A DNA stretch of 64,000 nucleotides, taken from positions 1-64,000 of the forward strand of contig CAYPCQ010000032.1 in the NCBI GenBank assembly GCA_964409245.1. The letters are read 5' to 3'. Under the pieces are notes generated by a model that saw only the letters and a list, made by a program, of their open reading frames with translations, had not been told where the DNA came from and did not search any database. Of this stretch, positions 1 to 10,016 are shown piece by piece. A program made the translations under genes and the position numbers. The DNA comes from CAIMWS01 sp964409245 (GTDB lineage: Bacteria; Verrucomicrobiota; Verrucomicrobiia; Limisphaerales; UBA1319). The stretch's first letter is position 1. Each line of letters opens with the position of its first letter.

Positions 1-2
1 CG

Positions 3-2248
3 CCCAGCGCGGCCTACCGGCTGGGCAAGGCGATCCAGCGCAACCGGGGGGTGTTCGCGGCAATGGCCGCCATCTTCCTGGCCTTGGTGGCGGGCATGGC
101 GGTGAGCACCTGGCAGGCGATTCGGGCGACGAAGGCTGAAACCCGAGCTGAGACATCTGCCAATGAGGAATCCATCGCCAGAAAGGCGGCGGAGGCGGCG
201 CAAAGAGAAACTGAGAAAATAGCCGAAAAGCTTCGCAAGGAGAATTACGCGGCGGATATGCACCTGGCCGGCAATGCCCTTGATAGCAGGCTCCCGGAGC
301 AGGCGCGGGGGATAGTGGAACGGCACCGGCTTCAAACAGCGGCGATTTCCAGCAAGATCACAAGCGCCCAGGTGGATCTCCGCGGTTGGGAGTGGCGCTA
401 TCTCTGGCATCAAACCCGCCCCGAGGAACAATCCATATTCTTGAAACAGGACCTGGGTATTGGCAGTATAGCTTTTTCGCCGGGGGATCGCCCCCGGTTC
501 GCCGCAATTGTTGCCGAAGGGCTGAAGATCTGGGATTTCGAAACGCGGGCTTGCCACCGTTTGATAGTGCCCGTGGCCTCAGGTTTTCACCCGATGGCAA
601 ATGGCTGGCCTGTGGCGGAGCCGGGATCCGTGTTTGGGATACCGCCACGTGGAAACTGCAGCAAGAGATCCCTTCGACGAATGACTGGGTCGCAGAGGTT
701 GCCTTTTCCCCCGATTCACACCTCCTGGCTGCCGCCGCCTCCTTTTGCGTGAGGGTCTGGAAAATATATCCTTTCGAGGAGTGGGCTGCGCTGCCCGCTA
801 TCTACGATTTCCAAACAGGCGGAGCCTTCTGCGACCTGGCTTTTTCCCCGGACGGTCGCACGCTGGCCTATGGCACTTCCAATAACTGCGTGCAGCTTTG
901 GGACACGGTATTGAAAACGCCCACTTTCCAGCTCACCGGTCACTCCGTGTGTGTGGATACTCTCTGCTTCTCGCCGGACGGGCGAAAACTGGTGACGGGC
1001 ACGCAGTCTCCCGATTCTTGCATTCGCGTTTATGATTTGAGTTATCCGGGAGCTTGCCAGGAGTTGATGTGCGATGACGGCAGTATCGCGAAAATCCGGT
1101 TCTCGCCCGATGGGAAACGATTGGCCATCGGCAGCGCACATGCGATCCAGATTTTCAACACGGAGACGTGGAAGAAGATCAGGATGTATCGAGGGAATGG
1201 CAGTGGGGTTTGGAACTTGGATTATTCCCCGGACGGCAAATGGCTGGCCAGCAGCTCTGGCGATGGCACGATCCGGATTTGGGATGGCGAACCGGCTACT
1301 CCCGAACCGGACGAAAAGACGATCCCATCTGGAGTTAAACAGTCTTTCCTCTCGCCCGAAGGGGAAACTCTGCTCACGATCTATACCAACGGCACCTTCA
1401 GCCTTTGGAACACGGCGGCGCTCCAGGAAGGGCCTCGCCAGCCGTTTCCCGGGGCGATCAGCAAGGTGGACCACTTTGATTGGGCTCCGACTGGGGCCGC
1501 GGTTGCGCCTCAAGGCAAGTGCATCGCTTATCTGCGCCCCGATAGCGTGGTGGCCGTCTGGGACGTGGCCAGCGGGCGTGAAGTAGCCTCCCTTGCGAAC
1601 ACGACGAACGGCATCGGCCCCATCCGCTTTTCCTATGACGGAAACACTGTAGCCTTCGCGAACTTCGGCTACGCCGAAGTCTGGGATGTGGGGGGGAAGA
1701 CGAACCGCCTCGCCTTTAGCATCCCCGAAACCATTATATTATCGCTCGACTTCGCGCGCGACGGAACGCAACTGGCTGCCGGCGGTTGTGATTCATATGG
1801 AGAGGTTTGGAGTCTGACTGAGCAACGCCGGATCACACAGCTCAATCCCCAACACCCCAAGCGGCCATCCGCATTTCAGATTGCCCTGTCGAACACCGGC
1901 CGGTTAGCGGCATCATTTGGTTATAGTGGTTTTCATTTATGGGATCTGCGGACTCGCAGCGAAAAACGGATCGTGGATGGCGAATTGAACTTTTTCGCGT
2001 TTTCGCCCGATGATTCACGCTTGGCCGCCTCCGCCTCGGGGATCGGCGGCGTAGCGATCAAAGTGATCGACACTCAGACCGGTGCGGAAGTCGCCTCGCT
2101 CCCGGCGCCGCCTGGCCCATTGGCCTTCCTGCCCGATGGCAACACGTTGATTTCCCTGGGCGGGGATTCCCGCCTCCGCCGGTTCCACGCCGCACCCTTC
2201 ACGGAAACCGATGCCGCGTCCACGAATAATCCCGGTACCAACAAATGA
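3..2248 (+). CDS. Ser/Thr protein kinase C-terminal part with WD40 repeats (5' partial, frameshifted)
   Basis: The 5' end lies outside the window. Reading begins in frame at base 3 with the juxtamembrane sequence seen after the kinase domain in verrucomicrobial and planctomycetal receptor kinases, then one transmembrane helix (about bases 51-110) and an Ala/Glu-rich coiled coil. After that come WD40 beta-propeller repeats with recurring FSPDGKWLA and VWD/IWD motifs to the stop at 2248. The frame changes once near 560-590: the upstream frame reads to IWDFETRACHRLIVPVA and the downstream frame resumes at LRFSPDGKW. This equals one missing base and fits either an assembly error or a real lesion. 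The kinase catalytic domain is inferred, not visible. A plain membrane WD40 protein is the alternative. Confidence 0.72.
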
Positions 2249-2754
2249 AGCACCCACCTCTCTGTTTGAATTCATAAAGCCTTCACCCCTGCCCCTGCAC
2301 TTGGGATGGAAGTAACTGCGCTGCAGATATATACGCCTGATAATAAGCCAAGCGTCCCGATCCAGCCCATAGGAAACCATCCTGCAATTGGCCCCTGAGC
2401 ATTCCCACTTTTGGGAGCCAGAATGGGGAATGTTTTGAACCTGCACCCCACAAAAGGGGGCGTGCTGCCACCCCCGGCGTTCCTCCAGAGGAGAGGGAAT
2501 ACGCCTTGGGAGTGAAAGTTCATCGCGGAGGCAAAGTGCCATCGTGGCTTGGTCCGGGCGGCAGATCCGCCTCGTTACCTCGGCGGCTACCAGCGCTTGG
2601 CGAGGCTATGCAACGGAGCCTTCCGCAACCGGGCCGCTTGTTTCTTCGATACCCGAAAGCTGACGACAGTGGATGCCCAAATGTTTACGTTCGATGCAAC
2701 CGCAAACAAATTGATGTTTACGGAGGATGGGATTAAATATTTGTCCCGGTTCCC
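2249..2754. other. Intergenic stretch with a possible coding remnant
   Basis: About 500 bases lie between the WD40 gene and the convergent CHAT gene. A short plus-strand frame follows the stop at 2513-2515 and runs to the stop at 2756-2758. Its translation ends in TFDATANKLMFTEDGIKYLSRFP-like sequence that looks protein-like, but it has no convincing start or recognisable family. It could be the 3' end of a decayed gene. I see no RNA gene or clear terminator here. Confidence 0.3.
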
Positions 2755-5664
2755 TTAAGTGCGGACCTCCCCAGCCCGCCGGAAATATTGGGTGGCCAGG
2801 CGGGTATCTCCGTGCGCTTCAGCCAGTTTGCCCAGCTGGCGCAGGGTGGCCGCCTGGCCGGGCAGGTCGCCGAAACGTTCTTTCACGGCCAGGCTTTTGA
2901 GGTAAAAACGCTCCGCTTCATCGTCGAGCTTGCGGGTGGCGGCGATGGCAGCCAGATCATCCAGCACGTCGGTCTGCTGCCGGCCTTCCCCGAGGAACGG
3001 ATGCCGGGCTTTGAGGCTCTGGTGGATTTCCCGCAGGCGGGCGAAATCCCGGCGGTATTCGCAGATTTCCGCCCGGTGGCCTAAAACCCGGAACCAGATC
3101 ACCTCTGACTGGGAGGAGGAATCCGCCGCCAGGGGCGCCATTTCGCTCTCCAATTGCCCGATCACCAATTCCCACTCCGTCCAGCGGCCCTGGTTCAGCA
3201 GCATGGCGCGCAGGCCGCATAGGATTTCCTTGAGGCTTTCGTAATCCCGGAACTGGCGCGCCAGACGGAAGGCGTGGACGAGGTTGTGCTGCTCCAGACG
3301 CAGGAGGGAAACCGCGAAATCCGGGCTGGCCTGGAGGATTTGGAACAGCTGGTTTCCGGCGCGGCCGCAGACCTGGCAGAACGTGCGCTCCAGCCAGGCC
3401 AGGTGGTCCGGGAAAACTTCCAGCAACAGCTCCCGGAAGCACTGCTGGAGGGCGGGTGGGATGGCATAAGCGCCTTCGTTGGCCCGGCGCAGCAAGCCCA
3501 TTTCGGACTCCACCTCCAGCAGCCGGAGCCAGTCTTCGCGGTCCAGCTCATGGAGGACGGGTGGAACGCCGGGCAGGGTGCTCATGGCGGTCAATACCCG
3601 GGCGGTCACGTGCCCCTGGAACAAGCCGAGGATGGCCAGCCGTTGGCGCAGCACCGGGTCCAGGGTGCCGAGCCGGTAGCGGACCACCGCGGAAAAATTA
3701 TCCGGTTCATCCGGGCGGGCGCCAGCGTTCATCAGGGCTTGCCAGAGGTCGCCGGGCGTGCGCCGGCGCAAGTCGGGAGCAAGGATCTGGATCGCCAGGG
3801 GATGGCCTTGCAGATGGTTCAGCAGATCGTTGAAGGGGGGCAGGGTTTGGAGGTGGCGCTGGGAAGTGCCCAGGGCGGAGAGCACCTTAAGGGCCAATTC
3901 CTGGGCGCCGCTTAAGGCCAGGCCCGGCAGGGAAAGCCGCTGGCAAATATTCCCCAGCCAAAGCTCGTCCTGATGGCTGGTGATCAGAATCCGGGTTTGG
4001 CCGCCCCGCAGCGCCGCGAGGAACTGGCGGAATTCATCCGGTTCCGGGGGCGGGTAAACGGCGGGAGATCCGCCGGCCTCGCCGGTGACCGTTTGGAAAT
4101 TATCCCAGATCATCAGGCATGGATTGTGCCGGAGCAGCTCCAAGGCCTGCTGCCGGCGTTGGTCCGGCGGCAGCACCTGCCAGGCATCCTCCGGCTGAGC
4201 GCGGGCGGCGGCCAGGAAGATGGCGCCCACGCGATCGCAGATTTGGGCGAGGCTTGGGCGGTGCTGAAATGGGAAAAACAAGATGGGGCCGGCGAGGCCG
4301 CCGGTTTCCGCCAGCCAGCGCGCGAAACCGATCGCAGTCTCGGATTTGCCGATGCCCCCGGGGCCCGCCAGCAGGACCATCTGGCTCTGGTCGAAAGCAA
4401 GCCGCAGATCGTAAAGCGCCCGGTCCCGTCCGCACAATCCGTGGAGCGGAAGTTCCGGGCAGTCATGCTCGGAGGCTGTCCGGGCCAGCTGGTCCAGCAA
4501 ACGCGCCTGGCTCAGGCGCGCCGGCGGCTGGCTGGGAAAGGCCAGTCGCCAAGGCGCCCGGGCGAACGCCATCGGGGTCATCCAGTCCTGCTGAGCGATC
4601 CCGCCCCGGGGCGAGAAACGGAGGGGATCCGCCCGCAAATCTTCCCGGCCCGCGGCCAGGGCCTGCACCGTGTCCTCACCATTCAGCAGGCTTTCCCAGA
4701 CCCGTCCCCAAAAACGCGCCCGGGTCTTGGGCGGCAGGGCGAACGGCATGACGAGCACGTTCTCCACGCCGGCCTGGCAGAGGCGGAAACCGGCTTGGCG
4801 GAATCCGTCTTGCCCGTGCGCCGGATCCGGCCCACAGGCATCCAGGCAGACGATGGGAATCCGGGCTCTGGCCATGGTTTGCCCAAACTTTTCAACGGCC
4901 ACTGCCGCCTCGGAATTGCCAGGGCCGTTCAGGGCCAGCGCTGGCTCACCGCTGGCCGGGTGGGGAATCATGGGGCCCGAGTAAAGCAAGAGATGGTATT
5001 GGCCGGGGCAGGCGGACACCTTGGCGGCCAGGGTGGCAAAATCCGGTGGCCACAACAGCTCCAGGTGGATGCGGTGGCGATGGGGCCGGCACATTTCGGA
5101 CAGCAGCCGGATCACTGGTTGATAGCCGGCCTCGCCGGTACCGCCGGGCTTGCCCATTACCGCCAGCACCTTCAAGGCTGATGCTCCGGAATCCTGGAGG
5201 CTGGCGGTTTGGAGTCCGCCTTGGCCGCGGGAACAATGCGCCGCCTGGCGGCTGACGCCGGCGAATTCACCGCGGGTTGGATCCGGCATCAGTTCCCACG
5301 GCAGCCGCGCTGATTCCCAATCCCCGGTCTCCACGATGATGCGCAGGCCGGCCGGATTATCGGCCGCCTCCGCAAGCAACGGTTGTGCCTGGGCGGAGCC
5401 CAGCACGGATTGGAAGAGCGCCGGGCCGGTTTGCGCCAGCAGTTTTTCAGCCGCCTCCATCCTGGATGCTGCCGCCGCCCAAGGAGCCTGCGCCGCTTCC
5501 TCCCAATACCATCGCAACAGTTCCCAGTCTTCCGGGCCGGGGCCGGCCGGGAAGGCGATCTCCAGCGCGCGCGCCGGAGCCGATTCATTTCCAGATTCGG
5601 CGAGGCTGATGCGAGCGTGGTGGATCCCATCTTGAAAACGACATTGGATGCCTAATGATTTCAT
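2755..5664 (-). CDS. CHAT domain / STAND NTPase / TPR protein
   Basis: This 969-residue protein has three recognisable parts. The N-terminal half is CHAT-like (caspase HetF-associated with TPRs): LPWELMPDP at residues 121-129, a beta strand LLLYSG near 225-230, CLDAC at 273-277, and a helical C-terminal part ending near 370. A STAND-type P-loop NTPase follows, with Walker A GPGGIGKS (434-441), a Walker B-like LMIWDNF (517-523) and RILITSH (558-564). The C-terminus carries TPR-like helices, clearest at about 905-965. In active CHAT proteases the first strand ends in an HG pair that supplies the catalytic His. Here that position reads GP, while the Cys in DAC (C277) is kept. The protein is probably a cytoplasmic sensor or scaffold of the signalling/defence type; proteolytic activity is doubtful. 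No partner gene is adjacent in the same direction. Confidence 0.8.
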   Translation of the reverse strand: MKSLGIQCRFQDGIHHARISLAESGNESAPARALEIAFPAGPGPEDWELLRWYWEEAAQAPWAAAASRMEAAEKLLAQTGPALFQSVLGSAQAQPLLAEAADNPAGLRIIVETGDWESARLPWELMPDPTRGEFAGVSRQAAHCSRGQGGLQTASLQDSGASALKVLAVMGKPGGTGEAGYQPVIRLLSEMCRPHRHRIHLELLWPPDFATLAAKVSACPGQYHLLLYSGPMIPHPASGEPALALNGPGNSEAAVAVEKFGQTMARARIPIVCLDACGPDPAHGQDGFRQAGFRLCQAGVENVLVMPFALPPKTRARFWGRVWESLLNGEDTVQALAAGREDLRADPLRFSPRGGIAQQDWMTPMAFARAPWRLAFPSQPPARLSQARLLDQLARTASEHDCPELPLHGLCGRDRALYDLRLAFDQSQMVLLAGPGGIGKSETAIGFARWLAETGGLAGPILFFPFQHRPSLAQICDRVGAIFLAAARAQPEDAWQVLPPDQRRQQALELLRHNPCLMIWDNFQTVTGEAGGSPAVYPPPEPDEFRQFLAALRGGQTRILITSHQDELWLGNICQRLSLPGLALSGAQELALKVLSALGTSQRHLQTLPPFNDLLNHLQGHPLAIQILAPDLRRRTPGDLWQALMNAGARPDEPDNFSAVVRYRLGTLDPVLRQRLAILGLFQGHVTARVLTAMSTLPGVPPVLHELDREDWLRLLEVESEMGLLRRANEGAYAIPPALQQCFRELLLEVFPDHLAWLERTFCQVCGRAGNQLFQILQASPDFAVSLLRLEQHNLVHAFRLARQFRDYESLKEILCGLRAMLLNQGRWTEWELVIGQLESEMAPLAADSSSQSEVIWFRVLGHRAEICEYRRDFARLREIHQSLKARHPFLGEGRQQTDVLDDLAAIAATRKLDDEAERFYLKSLAVKERFGDLPGQAATLRQLGKLAEAHGDTRLATQYFRRAGEVRT

Positions 5665-6186
5665 GGATCTTTACTGTTTTTCCCGGATTGGCTTCCCAAG
5701 CCAGCCACTGGTGGCGATTGTCGCAAGGGGGATTTGCCGTGTAAACACTCAAATCGCCCGGGAAATTCACCGCCCGTGGACGCCCCGTGTCCGCGGACCC
5801 CCCCCCTTCCTTCCCTGGCTGGGATCATTAGCCGGACGCAATCCATTGAGGTTTAAGCATTAGTGAAAAAAACGATGACTAATTTGACGGTTGGTAATAA
5901 CAGCAAATAATAGCCAGTGTTTGCCAATTTCCGCAAAGACTTATGCATCAGGTGTGTTAATAGTAAGTTGAGGCCATGAAGCGATCGTTTACCAGCATGA
6001 ATCCGCGGCTTATCACTTCAGGGAGTCCTGTTATCAAGATCCTGGCTCGTGGGGTGGCGTTTTCCTGCCGCTGGCCGCCGCTGGCCGCCAACCTCCGCCT
6101 GTAATCCATACCGCATCCCAAATGATGACCTTGTAAATTAGAAAAACTAAAACCCAAACAACAACCTTCAGAGGAGAGGGAGGCAT
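5665..6186. other. Intergenic region upstream of the etf operon
   Basis: About 520 bases separate the divergent CHAT gene and etfB. The stretch 5865-5965 is markedly AT-rich against the GC-rich genes on both sides and is where promoters would be expected. No small gene or RNA was recognised. A purine-rich GAGGAGAGGGAGG ribosome-binding site ends at 6183, just before the GTG start of etfB at 6187. An ATG at 6185 overlaps that GTG but is followed at once by a stop codon, so GTG is the start. Confidence 0.5.
5884..5911 (+). promoter_or_regulatory. Possible sigma-70-like promoter for the etf operon
   Basis: TTGACG at 5884-5889 and AATAAT at 5906-5911 are separated by 16 bases within the AT-rich intergenic segment. 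They point toward etfB but would leave a leader of about 270 bases. The assignment rests on sequence match alone. Confidence 0.25.
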
Positions 6187-6969
6187 GTGAATACGATCGT
6201 AATGCTCAAGATGGTTCCCGATGTCGTCGAGGAATTGGTGGTGGCCGCGGATGGCAAATCATTGGATCAGGACACGCTGCGCATGATCCTGAGCGAGCCC
6301 AGCGACCACGCGCTCGAACAAGCCCTGCTGTTGAAGGAAAAACATGGGGGCCGGGTGACGGCGGTGACCCTGGCGGCGCCGGAAGTGGATGAGGCGTTGT
6401 TTAAGGCGCTGGCTAAAGGCGCCGATCAAACCATCAAACTCAATGTCGATCAAACCGTGGTGGGATCGCTGGCCACGGCCCGGGCCCTGGCCTCCTGGCT
6501 GCGGGCCGACCCGCAACGGCAGGCAGCGGACACGCTCCTTTTGACCGGCTCTTATGCCATCGACGATTTGGAGGGGGAACTGGGCCCCTGCCTGGCGGAA
6601 ATGCTGCAGTGGCCGTTTGTGGGGGTGGTCACCGGGTTGGCGCTCGATGCCAGCGGGCAAAAAGTGACGGCCATCAAGGAATTTTTCGGCGGGCTGCGGG
6701 GTGAATATGAGGTCTCCCTGCCCGCGGTGATCGGCATCCAGGCGGCCGCCAAGCCGCCCCGGTATGTGCCGATCGCCAAAATCCGGTCATTCATGAAAAG
6801 CGCCACCTTGGGCGCCGCCGGGGTGGCCCCGCCCGATCCGGCCTTTGCCCTGGACATCAGCCGGATGTATATCCCGGAGGCCACCGGCCGGGCCGTCCTG
6901 CTGGAGGGTAGCCCGGAGGAGGTTTCCCGGCGCGTGGTGGAGATCCTGCATCAGCGTGGGATCGTCTGA
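6187..6969 (+). CDS. etfB: Electron transfer flavoprotein beta subunit
   Basis: This 260-residue protein has the EtfB/FixA layout: an N-terminal strand MNTIVMLKMVPD, the SEPSDHALEQALLLKE helix, and the core around GSYAIDDLEGELGPCLAE that packs against EtfA and binds AMP in the family. EtfAB carries electrons from acyl-CoA and related flavoprotein dehydrogenases to a quinone reductase. It starts the operon with a GTG codon preceded by a strong purine-rich ribosome-binding site, and etfA follows after 32 bases. The protein is cytoplasmic. I cannot tell from this sequence whether the complex is conventional or bifurcating. Confidence 0.93.
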   Translation: MNTIVMLKMVPDVVEELVVAADGKSLDQDTLRMILSEPSDHALEQALLLKEKHGGRVTAVTLAAPEVDEALFKALAKGADQTIKLNVDQTVVGSLATARALASWLRADPQRQAADTLLLTGSYAIDDLEGELGPCLAEMLQWPFVGVVTGLALDASGQKVTAIKEFFGGLRGEYEVSLPAVIGIQAAAKPPRYVPIAKIRSFMKSATLGAAGVAPPDPAFALDISRMYIPEATGRAVLLEGSPEEVSRRVVEILHQRGIV

Positions 6970-7001
6970 GCCGAATCCAAACCCTCAATCCAAAATCGAT
7001 C

Positions 7002-7976
7002 ATGAATACAGATATTTTGGTTTTGGCCGAACACTTCAAAGGCGAAGTCACCGAGATCACCTTCGAGATGCTGGGCGCGGCCCGCACCCTGGCCGCGGCC
7101 CTGAATTGCCAGGTGGCCGCGGCGGTGATCGGCGCCGACACTGCCCGGCTGGCGGCCCGGCTGGGAGCGGCGGACCTGGTCCTGGCCGTGGAGCAAGCCC
7201 AGGCGGCGATGATGTCCTCCGAGTCCACCGTGCCCCTGTTGCAGCAGCTGCTGGCCCGGCGGCCGGCCCGGCTGGTGCTGGTGGCGGGCACCAATATCTG
7301 CATGGGCATCGGGGCGAAACTGGCATTGCGGCTGCAAATGCCGTACGTCAATTTCTGCAAAGCGGTTAACGCCGCGAACGGTGCGCTGACCTTCACCAGC
7401 CTGCTATTTGGCGGCAAAATCCTGGCTGACCTGCGGTTGCCGGACAACCGCGGCATCGTCAGCCTTTACCCTGGCTCCTTCCCCCCCGATGCAGGCCAAA
7501 GCGAGCGGACTCCCGCCGTGGAGAAAATCGATCTGCCCGCGGAGGCGGGCCGGGTAGTCTTCAAACAAATGATCGAGCCGGACGCCACGGATGTGGATAT
7601 CACCAAACAGGAGGTGCTGGTGGCGGTGGGGCGGGGGATTGAGACCCAGGATAATCTCAGCCTGGCGGAGGATTTGGCGGCGGTGTTGCAGGGCGCGGTG
7701 TGCGCCTCGCGCCCGGTGATCGACCAGGGGTGGCTGCCGCTGACCAGGCAGGTCGGAAAATCGGGCATGACGGTGAAGCCGAAATTCTACCTGGCGGCCG
7801 GCATCAGCGGGGCGCCGGAACATGTCGAGGGCATGAAGAACTCCGCGCTGACCATCGCCATCAACAAGGATGCGGCGGCGCCCATTTTCGACGTGGCCCA
7901 CTACGGGATTTGCGGCGACCTGCTGGAAATATTGCCGGTGTTGACGGAAGCCATCAAAGCGCGCCAAGGCGCCTAG
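7002..7976 (+). CDS. etfA: Electron transfer flavoprotein alpha subunit
   Basis: This 324-residue EtfA/FixB protein has an N-terminal alpha/beta domain (about 1-190) and a C-terminal FAD-binding domain. The FAD domain shows VAVGRGI (207-213), the serine-rich loop KSGMTVKP (253-260), GISGAPEHVEGM (267-278) and AINKD (286-290). It pairs with the preceding etfB, and the membrane Fe-S oxidoreductase begins 24 bases downstream. That gene order is known for EtfAB systems that deliver electrons to menaquinone through a membrane-anchored Fe-S oxidoreductase. Confidence 0.94.
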   Translation: MNTDILVLAEHFKGEVTEITFEMLGAARTLAAALNCQVAAAVIGADTARLAARLGAADLVLAVEQAQAAMMSSESTVPLLQQLLARRPARLVLVAGTNICMGIGAKLALRLQMPYVNFCKAVNAANGALTFTSLLFGGKILADLRLPDNRGIVSLYPGSFPPDAGQSERTPAVEKIDLPAEAGRVVFKQMIEPDATDVDITKQEVLVAVGRGIETQDNLSLAEDLAAVLQGAVCASRPVIDQGWLPLTRQVGKSGMTVKPKFYLAAGISGAPEHVEGMKNSALTIAINKDAAAPIFDVAHYGICGDLLEILPVLTEAIKARQGA

Positions 7977-8000
7977 AATCCCCAAGGCCAGGAAATCGCT

Positions 8001-9995
8001 ATGGATCCTGTTAAAATCAACCTTCTGGGAGTGCCGGGCTGGGTGGTGCTCTGGCTGCTGGCCATGGCCAGCTTCGGTGTGTTTGGCCGCCGGGCCTGGC
8101 AGATCATCGGCTTGCTGCTGCAAGCCCGGCCGGAAAACCGGTTTGGCCAGCTCGGGCAACGGGTGCGGCATTTCATCCAGCATGTGCTGCTGCAGCGGCG
8201 CATCTTCCAGGAGCGCAGCATCGGGCTGCCTCATTTCCTGATCTTTTGGGGCTTCGTGGTTTATGCGGCCTGTTTTAATTGGAGCCTGATCCGGGGCTTG
8301 TTCCCGTTCCTGCCGGTTCCTTACCCGGACGAGGTCGGGATCGTGGCGTTCCTGTTGGAAGCCTTTTCCCTGCTGGTATTGATAGCCCTGGGGGTGGCGG
8401 CGGCCCGGCGGGCTTTTTTTCCGCCGCCCTTTCTTCATCTGAGCCTGGATGCCAACCTCATCTTGAGCCTGATCGCTTTGCTGATGTTGAGCACCCTGTT
8501 TGGCCTGAGCTTCCGCCAGGTGGCGGAAGGCCCGGCCGCCAGCCTGCCCCTTTTAAGCGGCGCGCTGGCCGGGGTGATCCAGCAGTCTCCCGCCCTGGCC
8601 GGGTCGGCCATCGGTTGGTCCCAGGCCATGTGGTGGCTGCATATGATCATCGTGATGGGCTTCCTGGTTTACCTGCCGTATTCCAAGCACTGCCATTTGC
8701 TGGCTTCGCCCTTCAACGTGTTTTTTGGCAGCCTGCGCCCGGCCGGGGATCTGGGGATGGCCGGCGCCCAGGAAGACCAGGCCGGCGGCGCGAGCCGCTG
8801 GAGCGAGTTCACCTGGAAACAGCTGCTCAGCGGGTTTTCCTGCGCCGAGTGCGGCCGTTGCGACCGGATCTGCCCGGCCCAGACTTCCGGTTACGCTCTC
8901 TCTCCCCAGCAAATCATCCAAAAGCTGAAGAAACATGCCTTGGAAGCGGGCTTGGGCGGCCATGGCGCGGGCGGCGGCAATGGCCAGCCGGCCTTTGTGG
9001 GGGAGACCGTGAAGGATGCGGAAATATGGGCCTGCACCACCTGCCTGGCCTGCATGGAGCGCTGCGCCGTGCTCAATGAGCAGGTGCCCATCATTGTGCA
9101 AATGCGCCGCTCCCTGATCGGGCAGGGGACGCTGGATCGCACGGTGCAGGACATGCTCGCCAACCTTGCCCGTTACGGCAACTCGTTCGGGAAGTCCGAC
9201 CGCCTGCGCGCCCGGTGGACCCAGAGCCTGGGCTGGAAGATCAAGGACGCCCGCAAAGAGGAGGTGGAATACCTTTGGTTCCTGGGCGATTATGCGTCGT
9301 TCGATCCACGCCTGGAGGCGATCACCAAGCTCACTGCCGGCCTGTTCCAAAAGGCCGGGGTGGATTTTGGCATCCTTTACGAAGGGGAACGCAACGCGGG
9401 CAACGACGTCCGCCGGGTGGGCGAAGAGGGTTTGTTCGACCTGCTGCGGGAGAAGAATCTGCAGGCGCTGGCCAAGGCCAGATTCAAGACCATCGTCACC
9501 ACCGATCCGCATACCTACAACACGCTGAAGAACGAATACCGCTGGGAAGATCCGGCCGTGACGGTCCTCCACTACACCGGGTTGCTGGAGCAGTTGATCA
9601 CCTCCGGGCGGCTCGCCCTGGCCCGGAAAATCCCGGGCCGGGTCACCTACCACGATCCCTGCTACCTGGGCCGGTATAATCAAATATATGAGCCGCCCCG
9701 GAACATCCTGCGGCAGTTGGGCTGCGAGGTGGTGGAGATGCCCCGGAACCGGCTTTGGAGCTACTGCTGCGGGGCCGGCGGGGGGCGGATCTGGATGGAG
9801 GATGCCCCGGGCATCAAGGAGCGGCCGGCGGAAAGCCGGGTCCGCGAAGCCGCCGCGCTGGAGCAGGTGGCCACGCTGGCCGTGGCCTGCCCCAAAGATA
9901 TCGTCATGTTCCGCGACGCCATCAAGACCACCGGGCAGGAGGGACGCCTGGTGGTGAAAGATATTGCCGAATTGGTGGCCGAAGCGATGGCCTGA
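8001..9995 (+). CDS. Membrane-anchored Fe-S oxidoreductase, EtfAB:quinone oxidoreductase type (HdrD-like)
   Basis: This 664-residue protein has an N-terminal membrane part of about five helices (residues 1-230) resembling the NarI/HdrE cytochrome b type, with His residues H212 and H230 as possible haem ligands. Two [4Fe-4S] motifs follow (C281/284/287/291 and C345/348/351/355), then two CCG-type halves, one near YHDPCYLGRYNQ and YCCGAGGGRIW. This architecture matches the DUF224-type oxidoreductases encoded beside etfAB that pass electrons from EtfAB into the quinone pool. Its place directly after etfBA supports that role. Haem content and quinone specificity are inferred. Confidence 0.88.
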   Translation: MDPVKINLLGVPGWVVLWLLAMASFGVFGRRAWQIIGLLLQARPENRFGQLGQRVRHFIQHVLLQRRIFQERSIGLPHFLIFWGFVVYAACFNWSLIRGLFPFLPVPYPDEVGIVAFLLEAFSLLVLIALGVAAARRAFFPPPFLHLSLDANLILSLIALLMLSTLFGLSFRQVAEGPAASLPLLSGALAGVIQQSPALAGSAIGWSQAMWWLHMIIVMGFLVYLPYSKHCHLLASPFNVFFGSLRPAGDLGMAGAQEDQAGGASRWSEFTWKQLLSGFSCAECGRCDRICPAQTSGYALSPQQIIQKLKKHALEAGLGGHGAGGGNGQPAFVGETVKDAEIWACTTCLACMERCAVLNEQVPIIVQMRRSLIGQGTLDRTVQDMLANLARYGNSFGKSDRLRARWTQSLGWKIKDARKEEVEYLWFLGDYASFDPRLEAITKLTAGLFQKAGVDFGILYEGERNAGNDVRRVGEEGLFDLLREKNLQALAKARFKTIVTTDPHTYNTLKNEYRWEDPAVTVLHYTGLLEQLITSGRLALARKIPGRVTYHDPCYLGRYNQIYEPPRNILRQLGCEVVEMPRNRLWSYCCGAGGGRIWMEDAPGIKERPAESRVREAAALEQVATLAVACPKDIVMFRDAIKTTGQEGRLVVKDIAELVAEAMA

Positions 9996-10016
9996 CCCAC
10001 GAAAGGAGAAACCGCC

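Noticed and set aside
1..5664. WD40 kinase and CHAT protein as one defence system
   Set aside because: The genes are convergent with 500 bases of non-coding DNA between them and share no regulatory signal; both families are common singly in this group.
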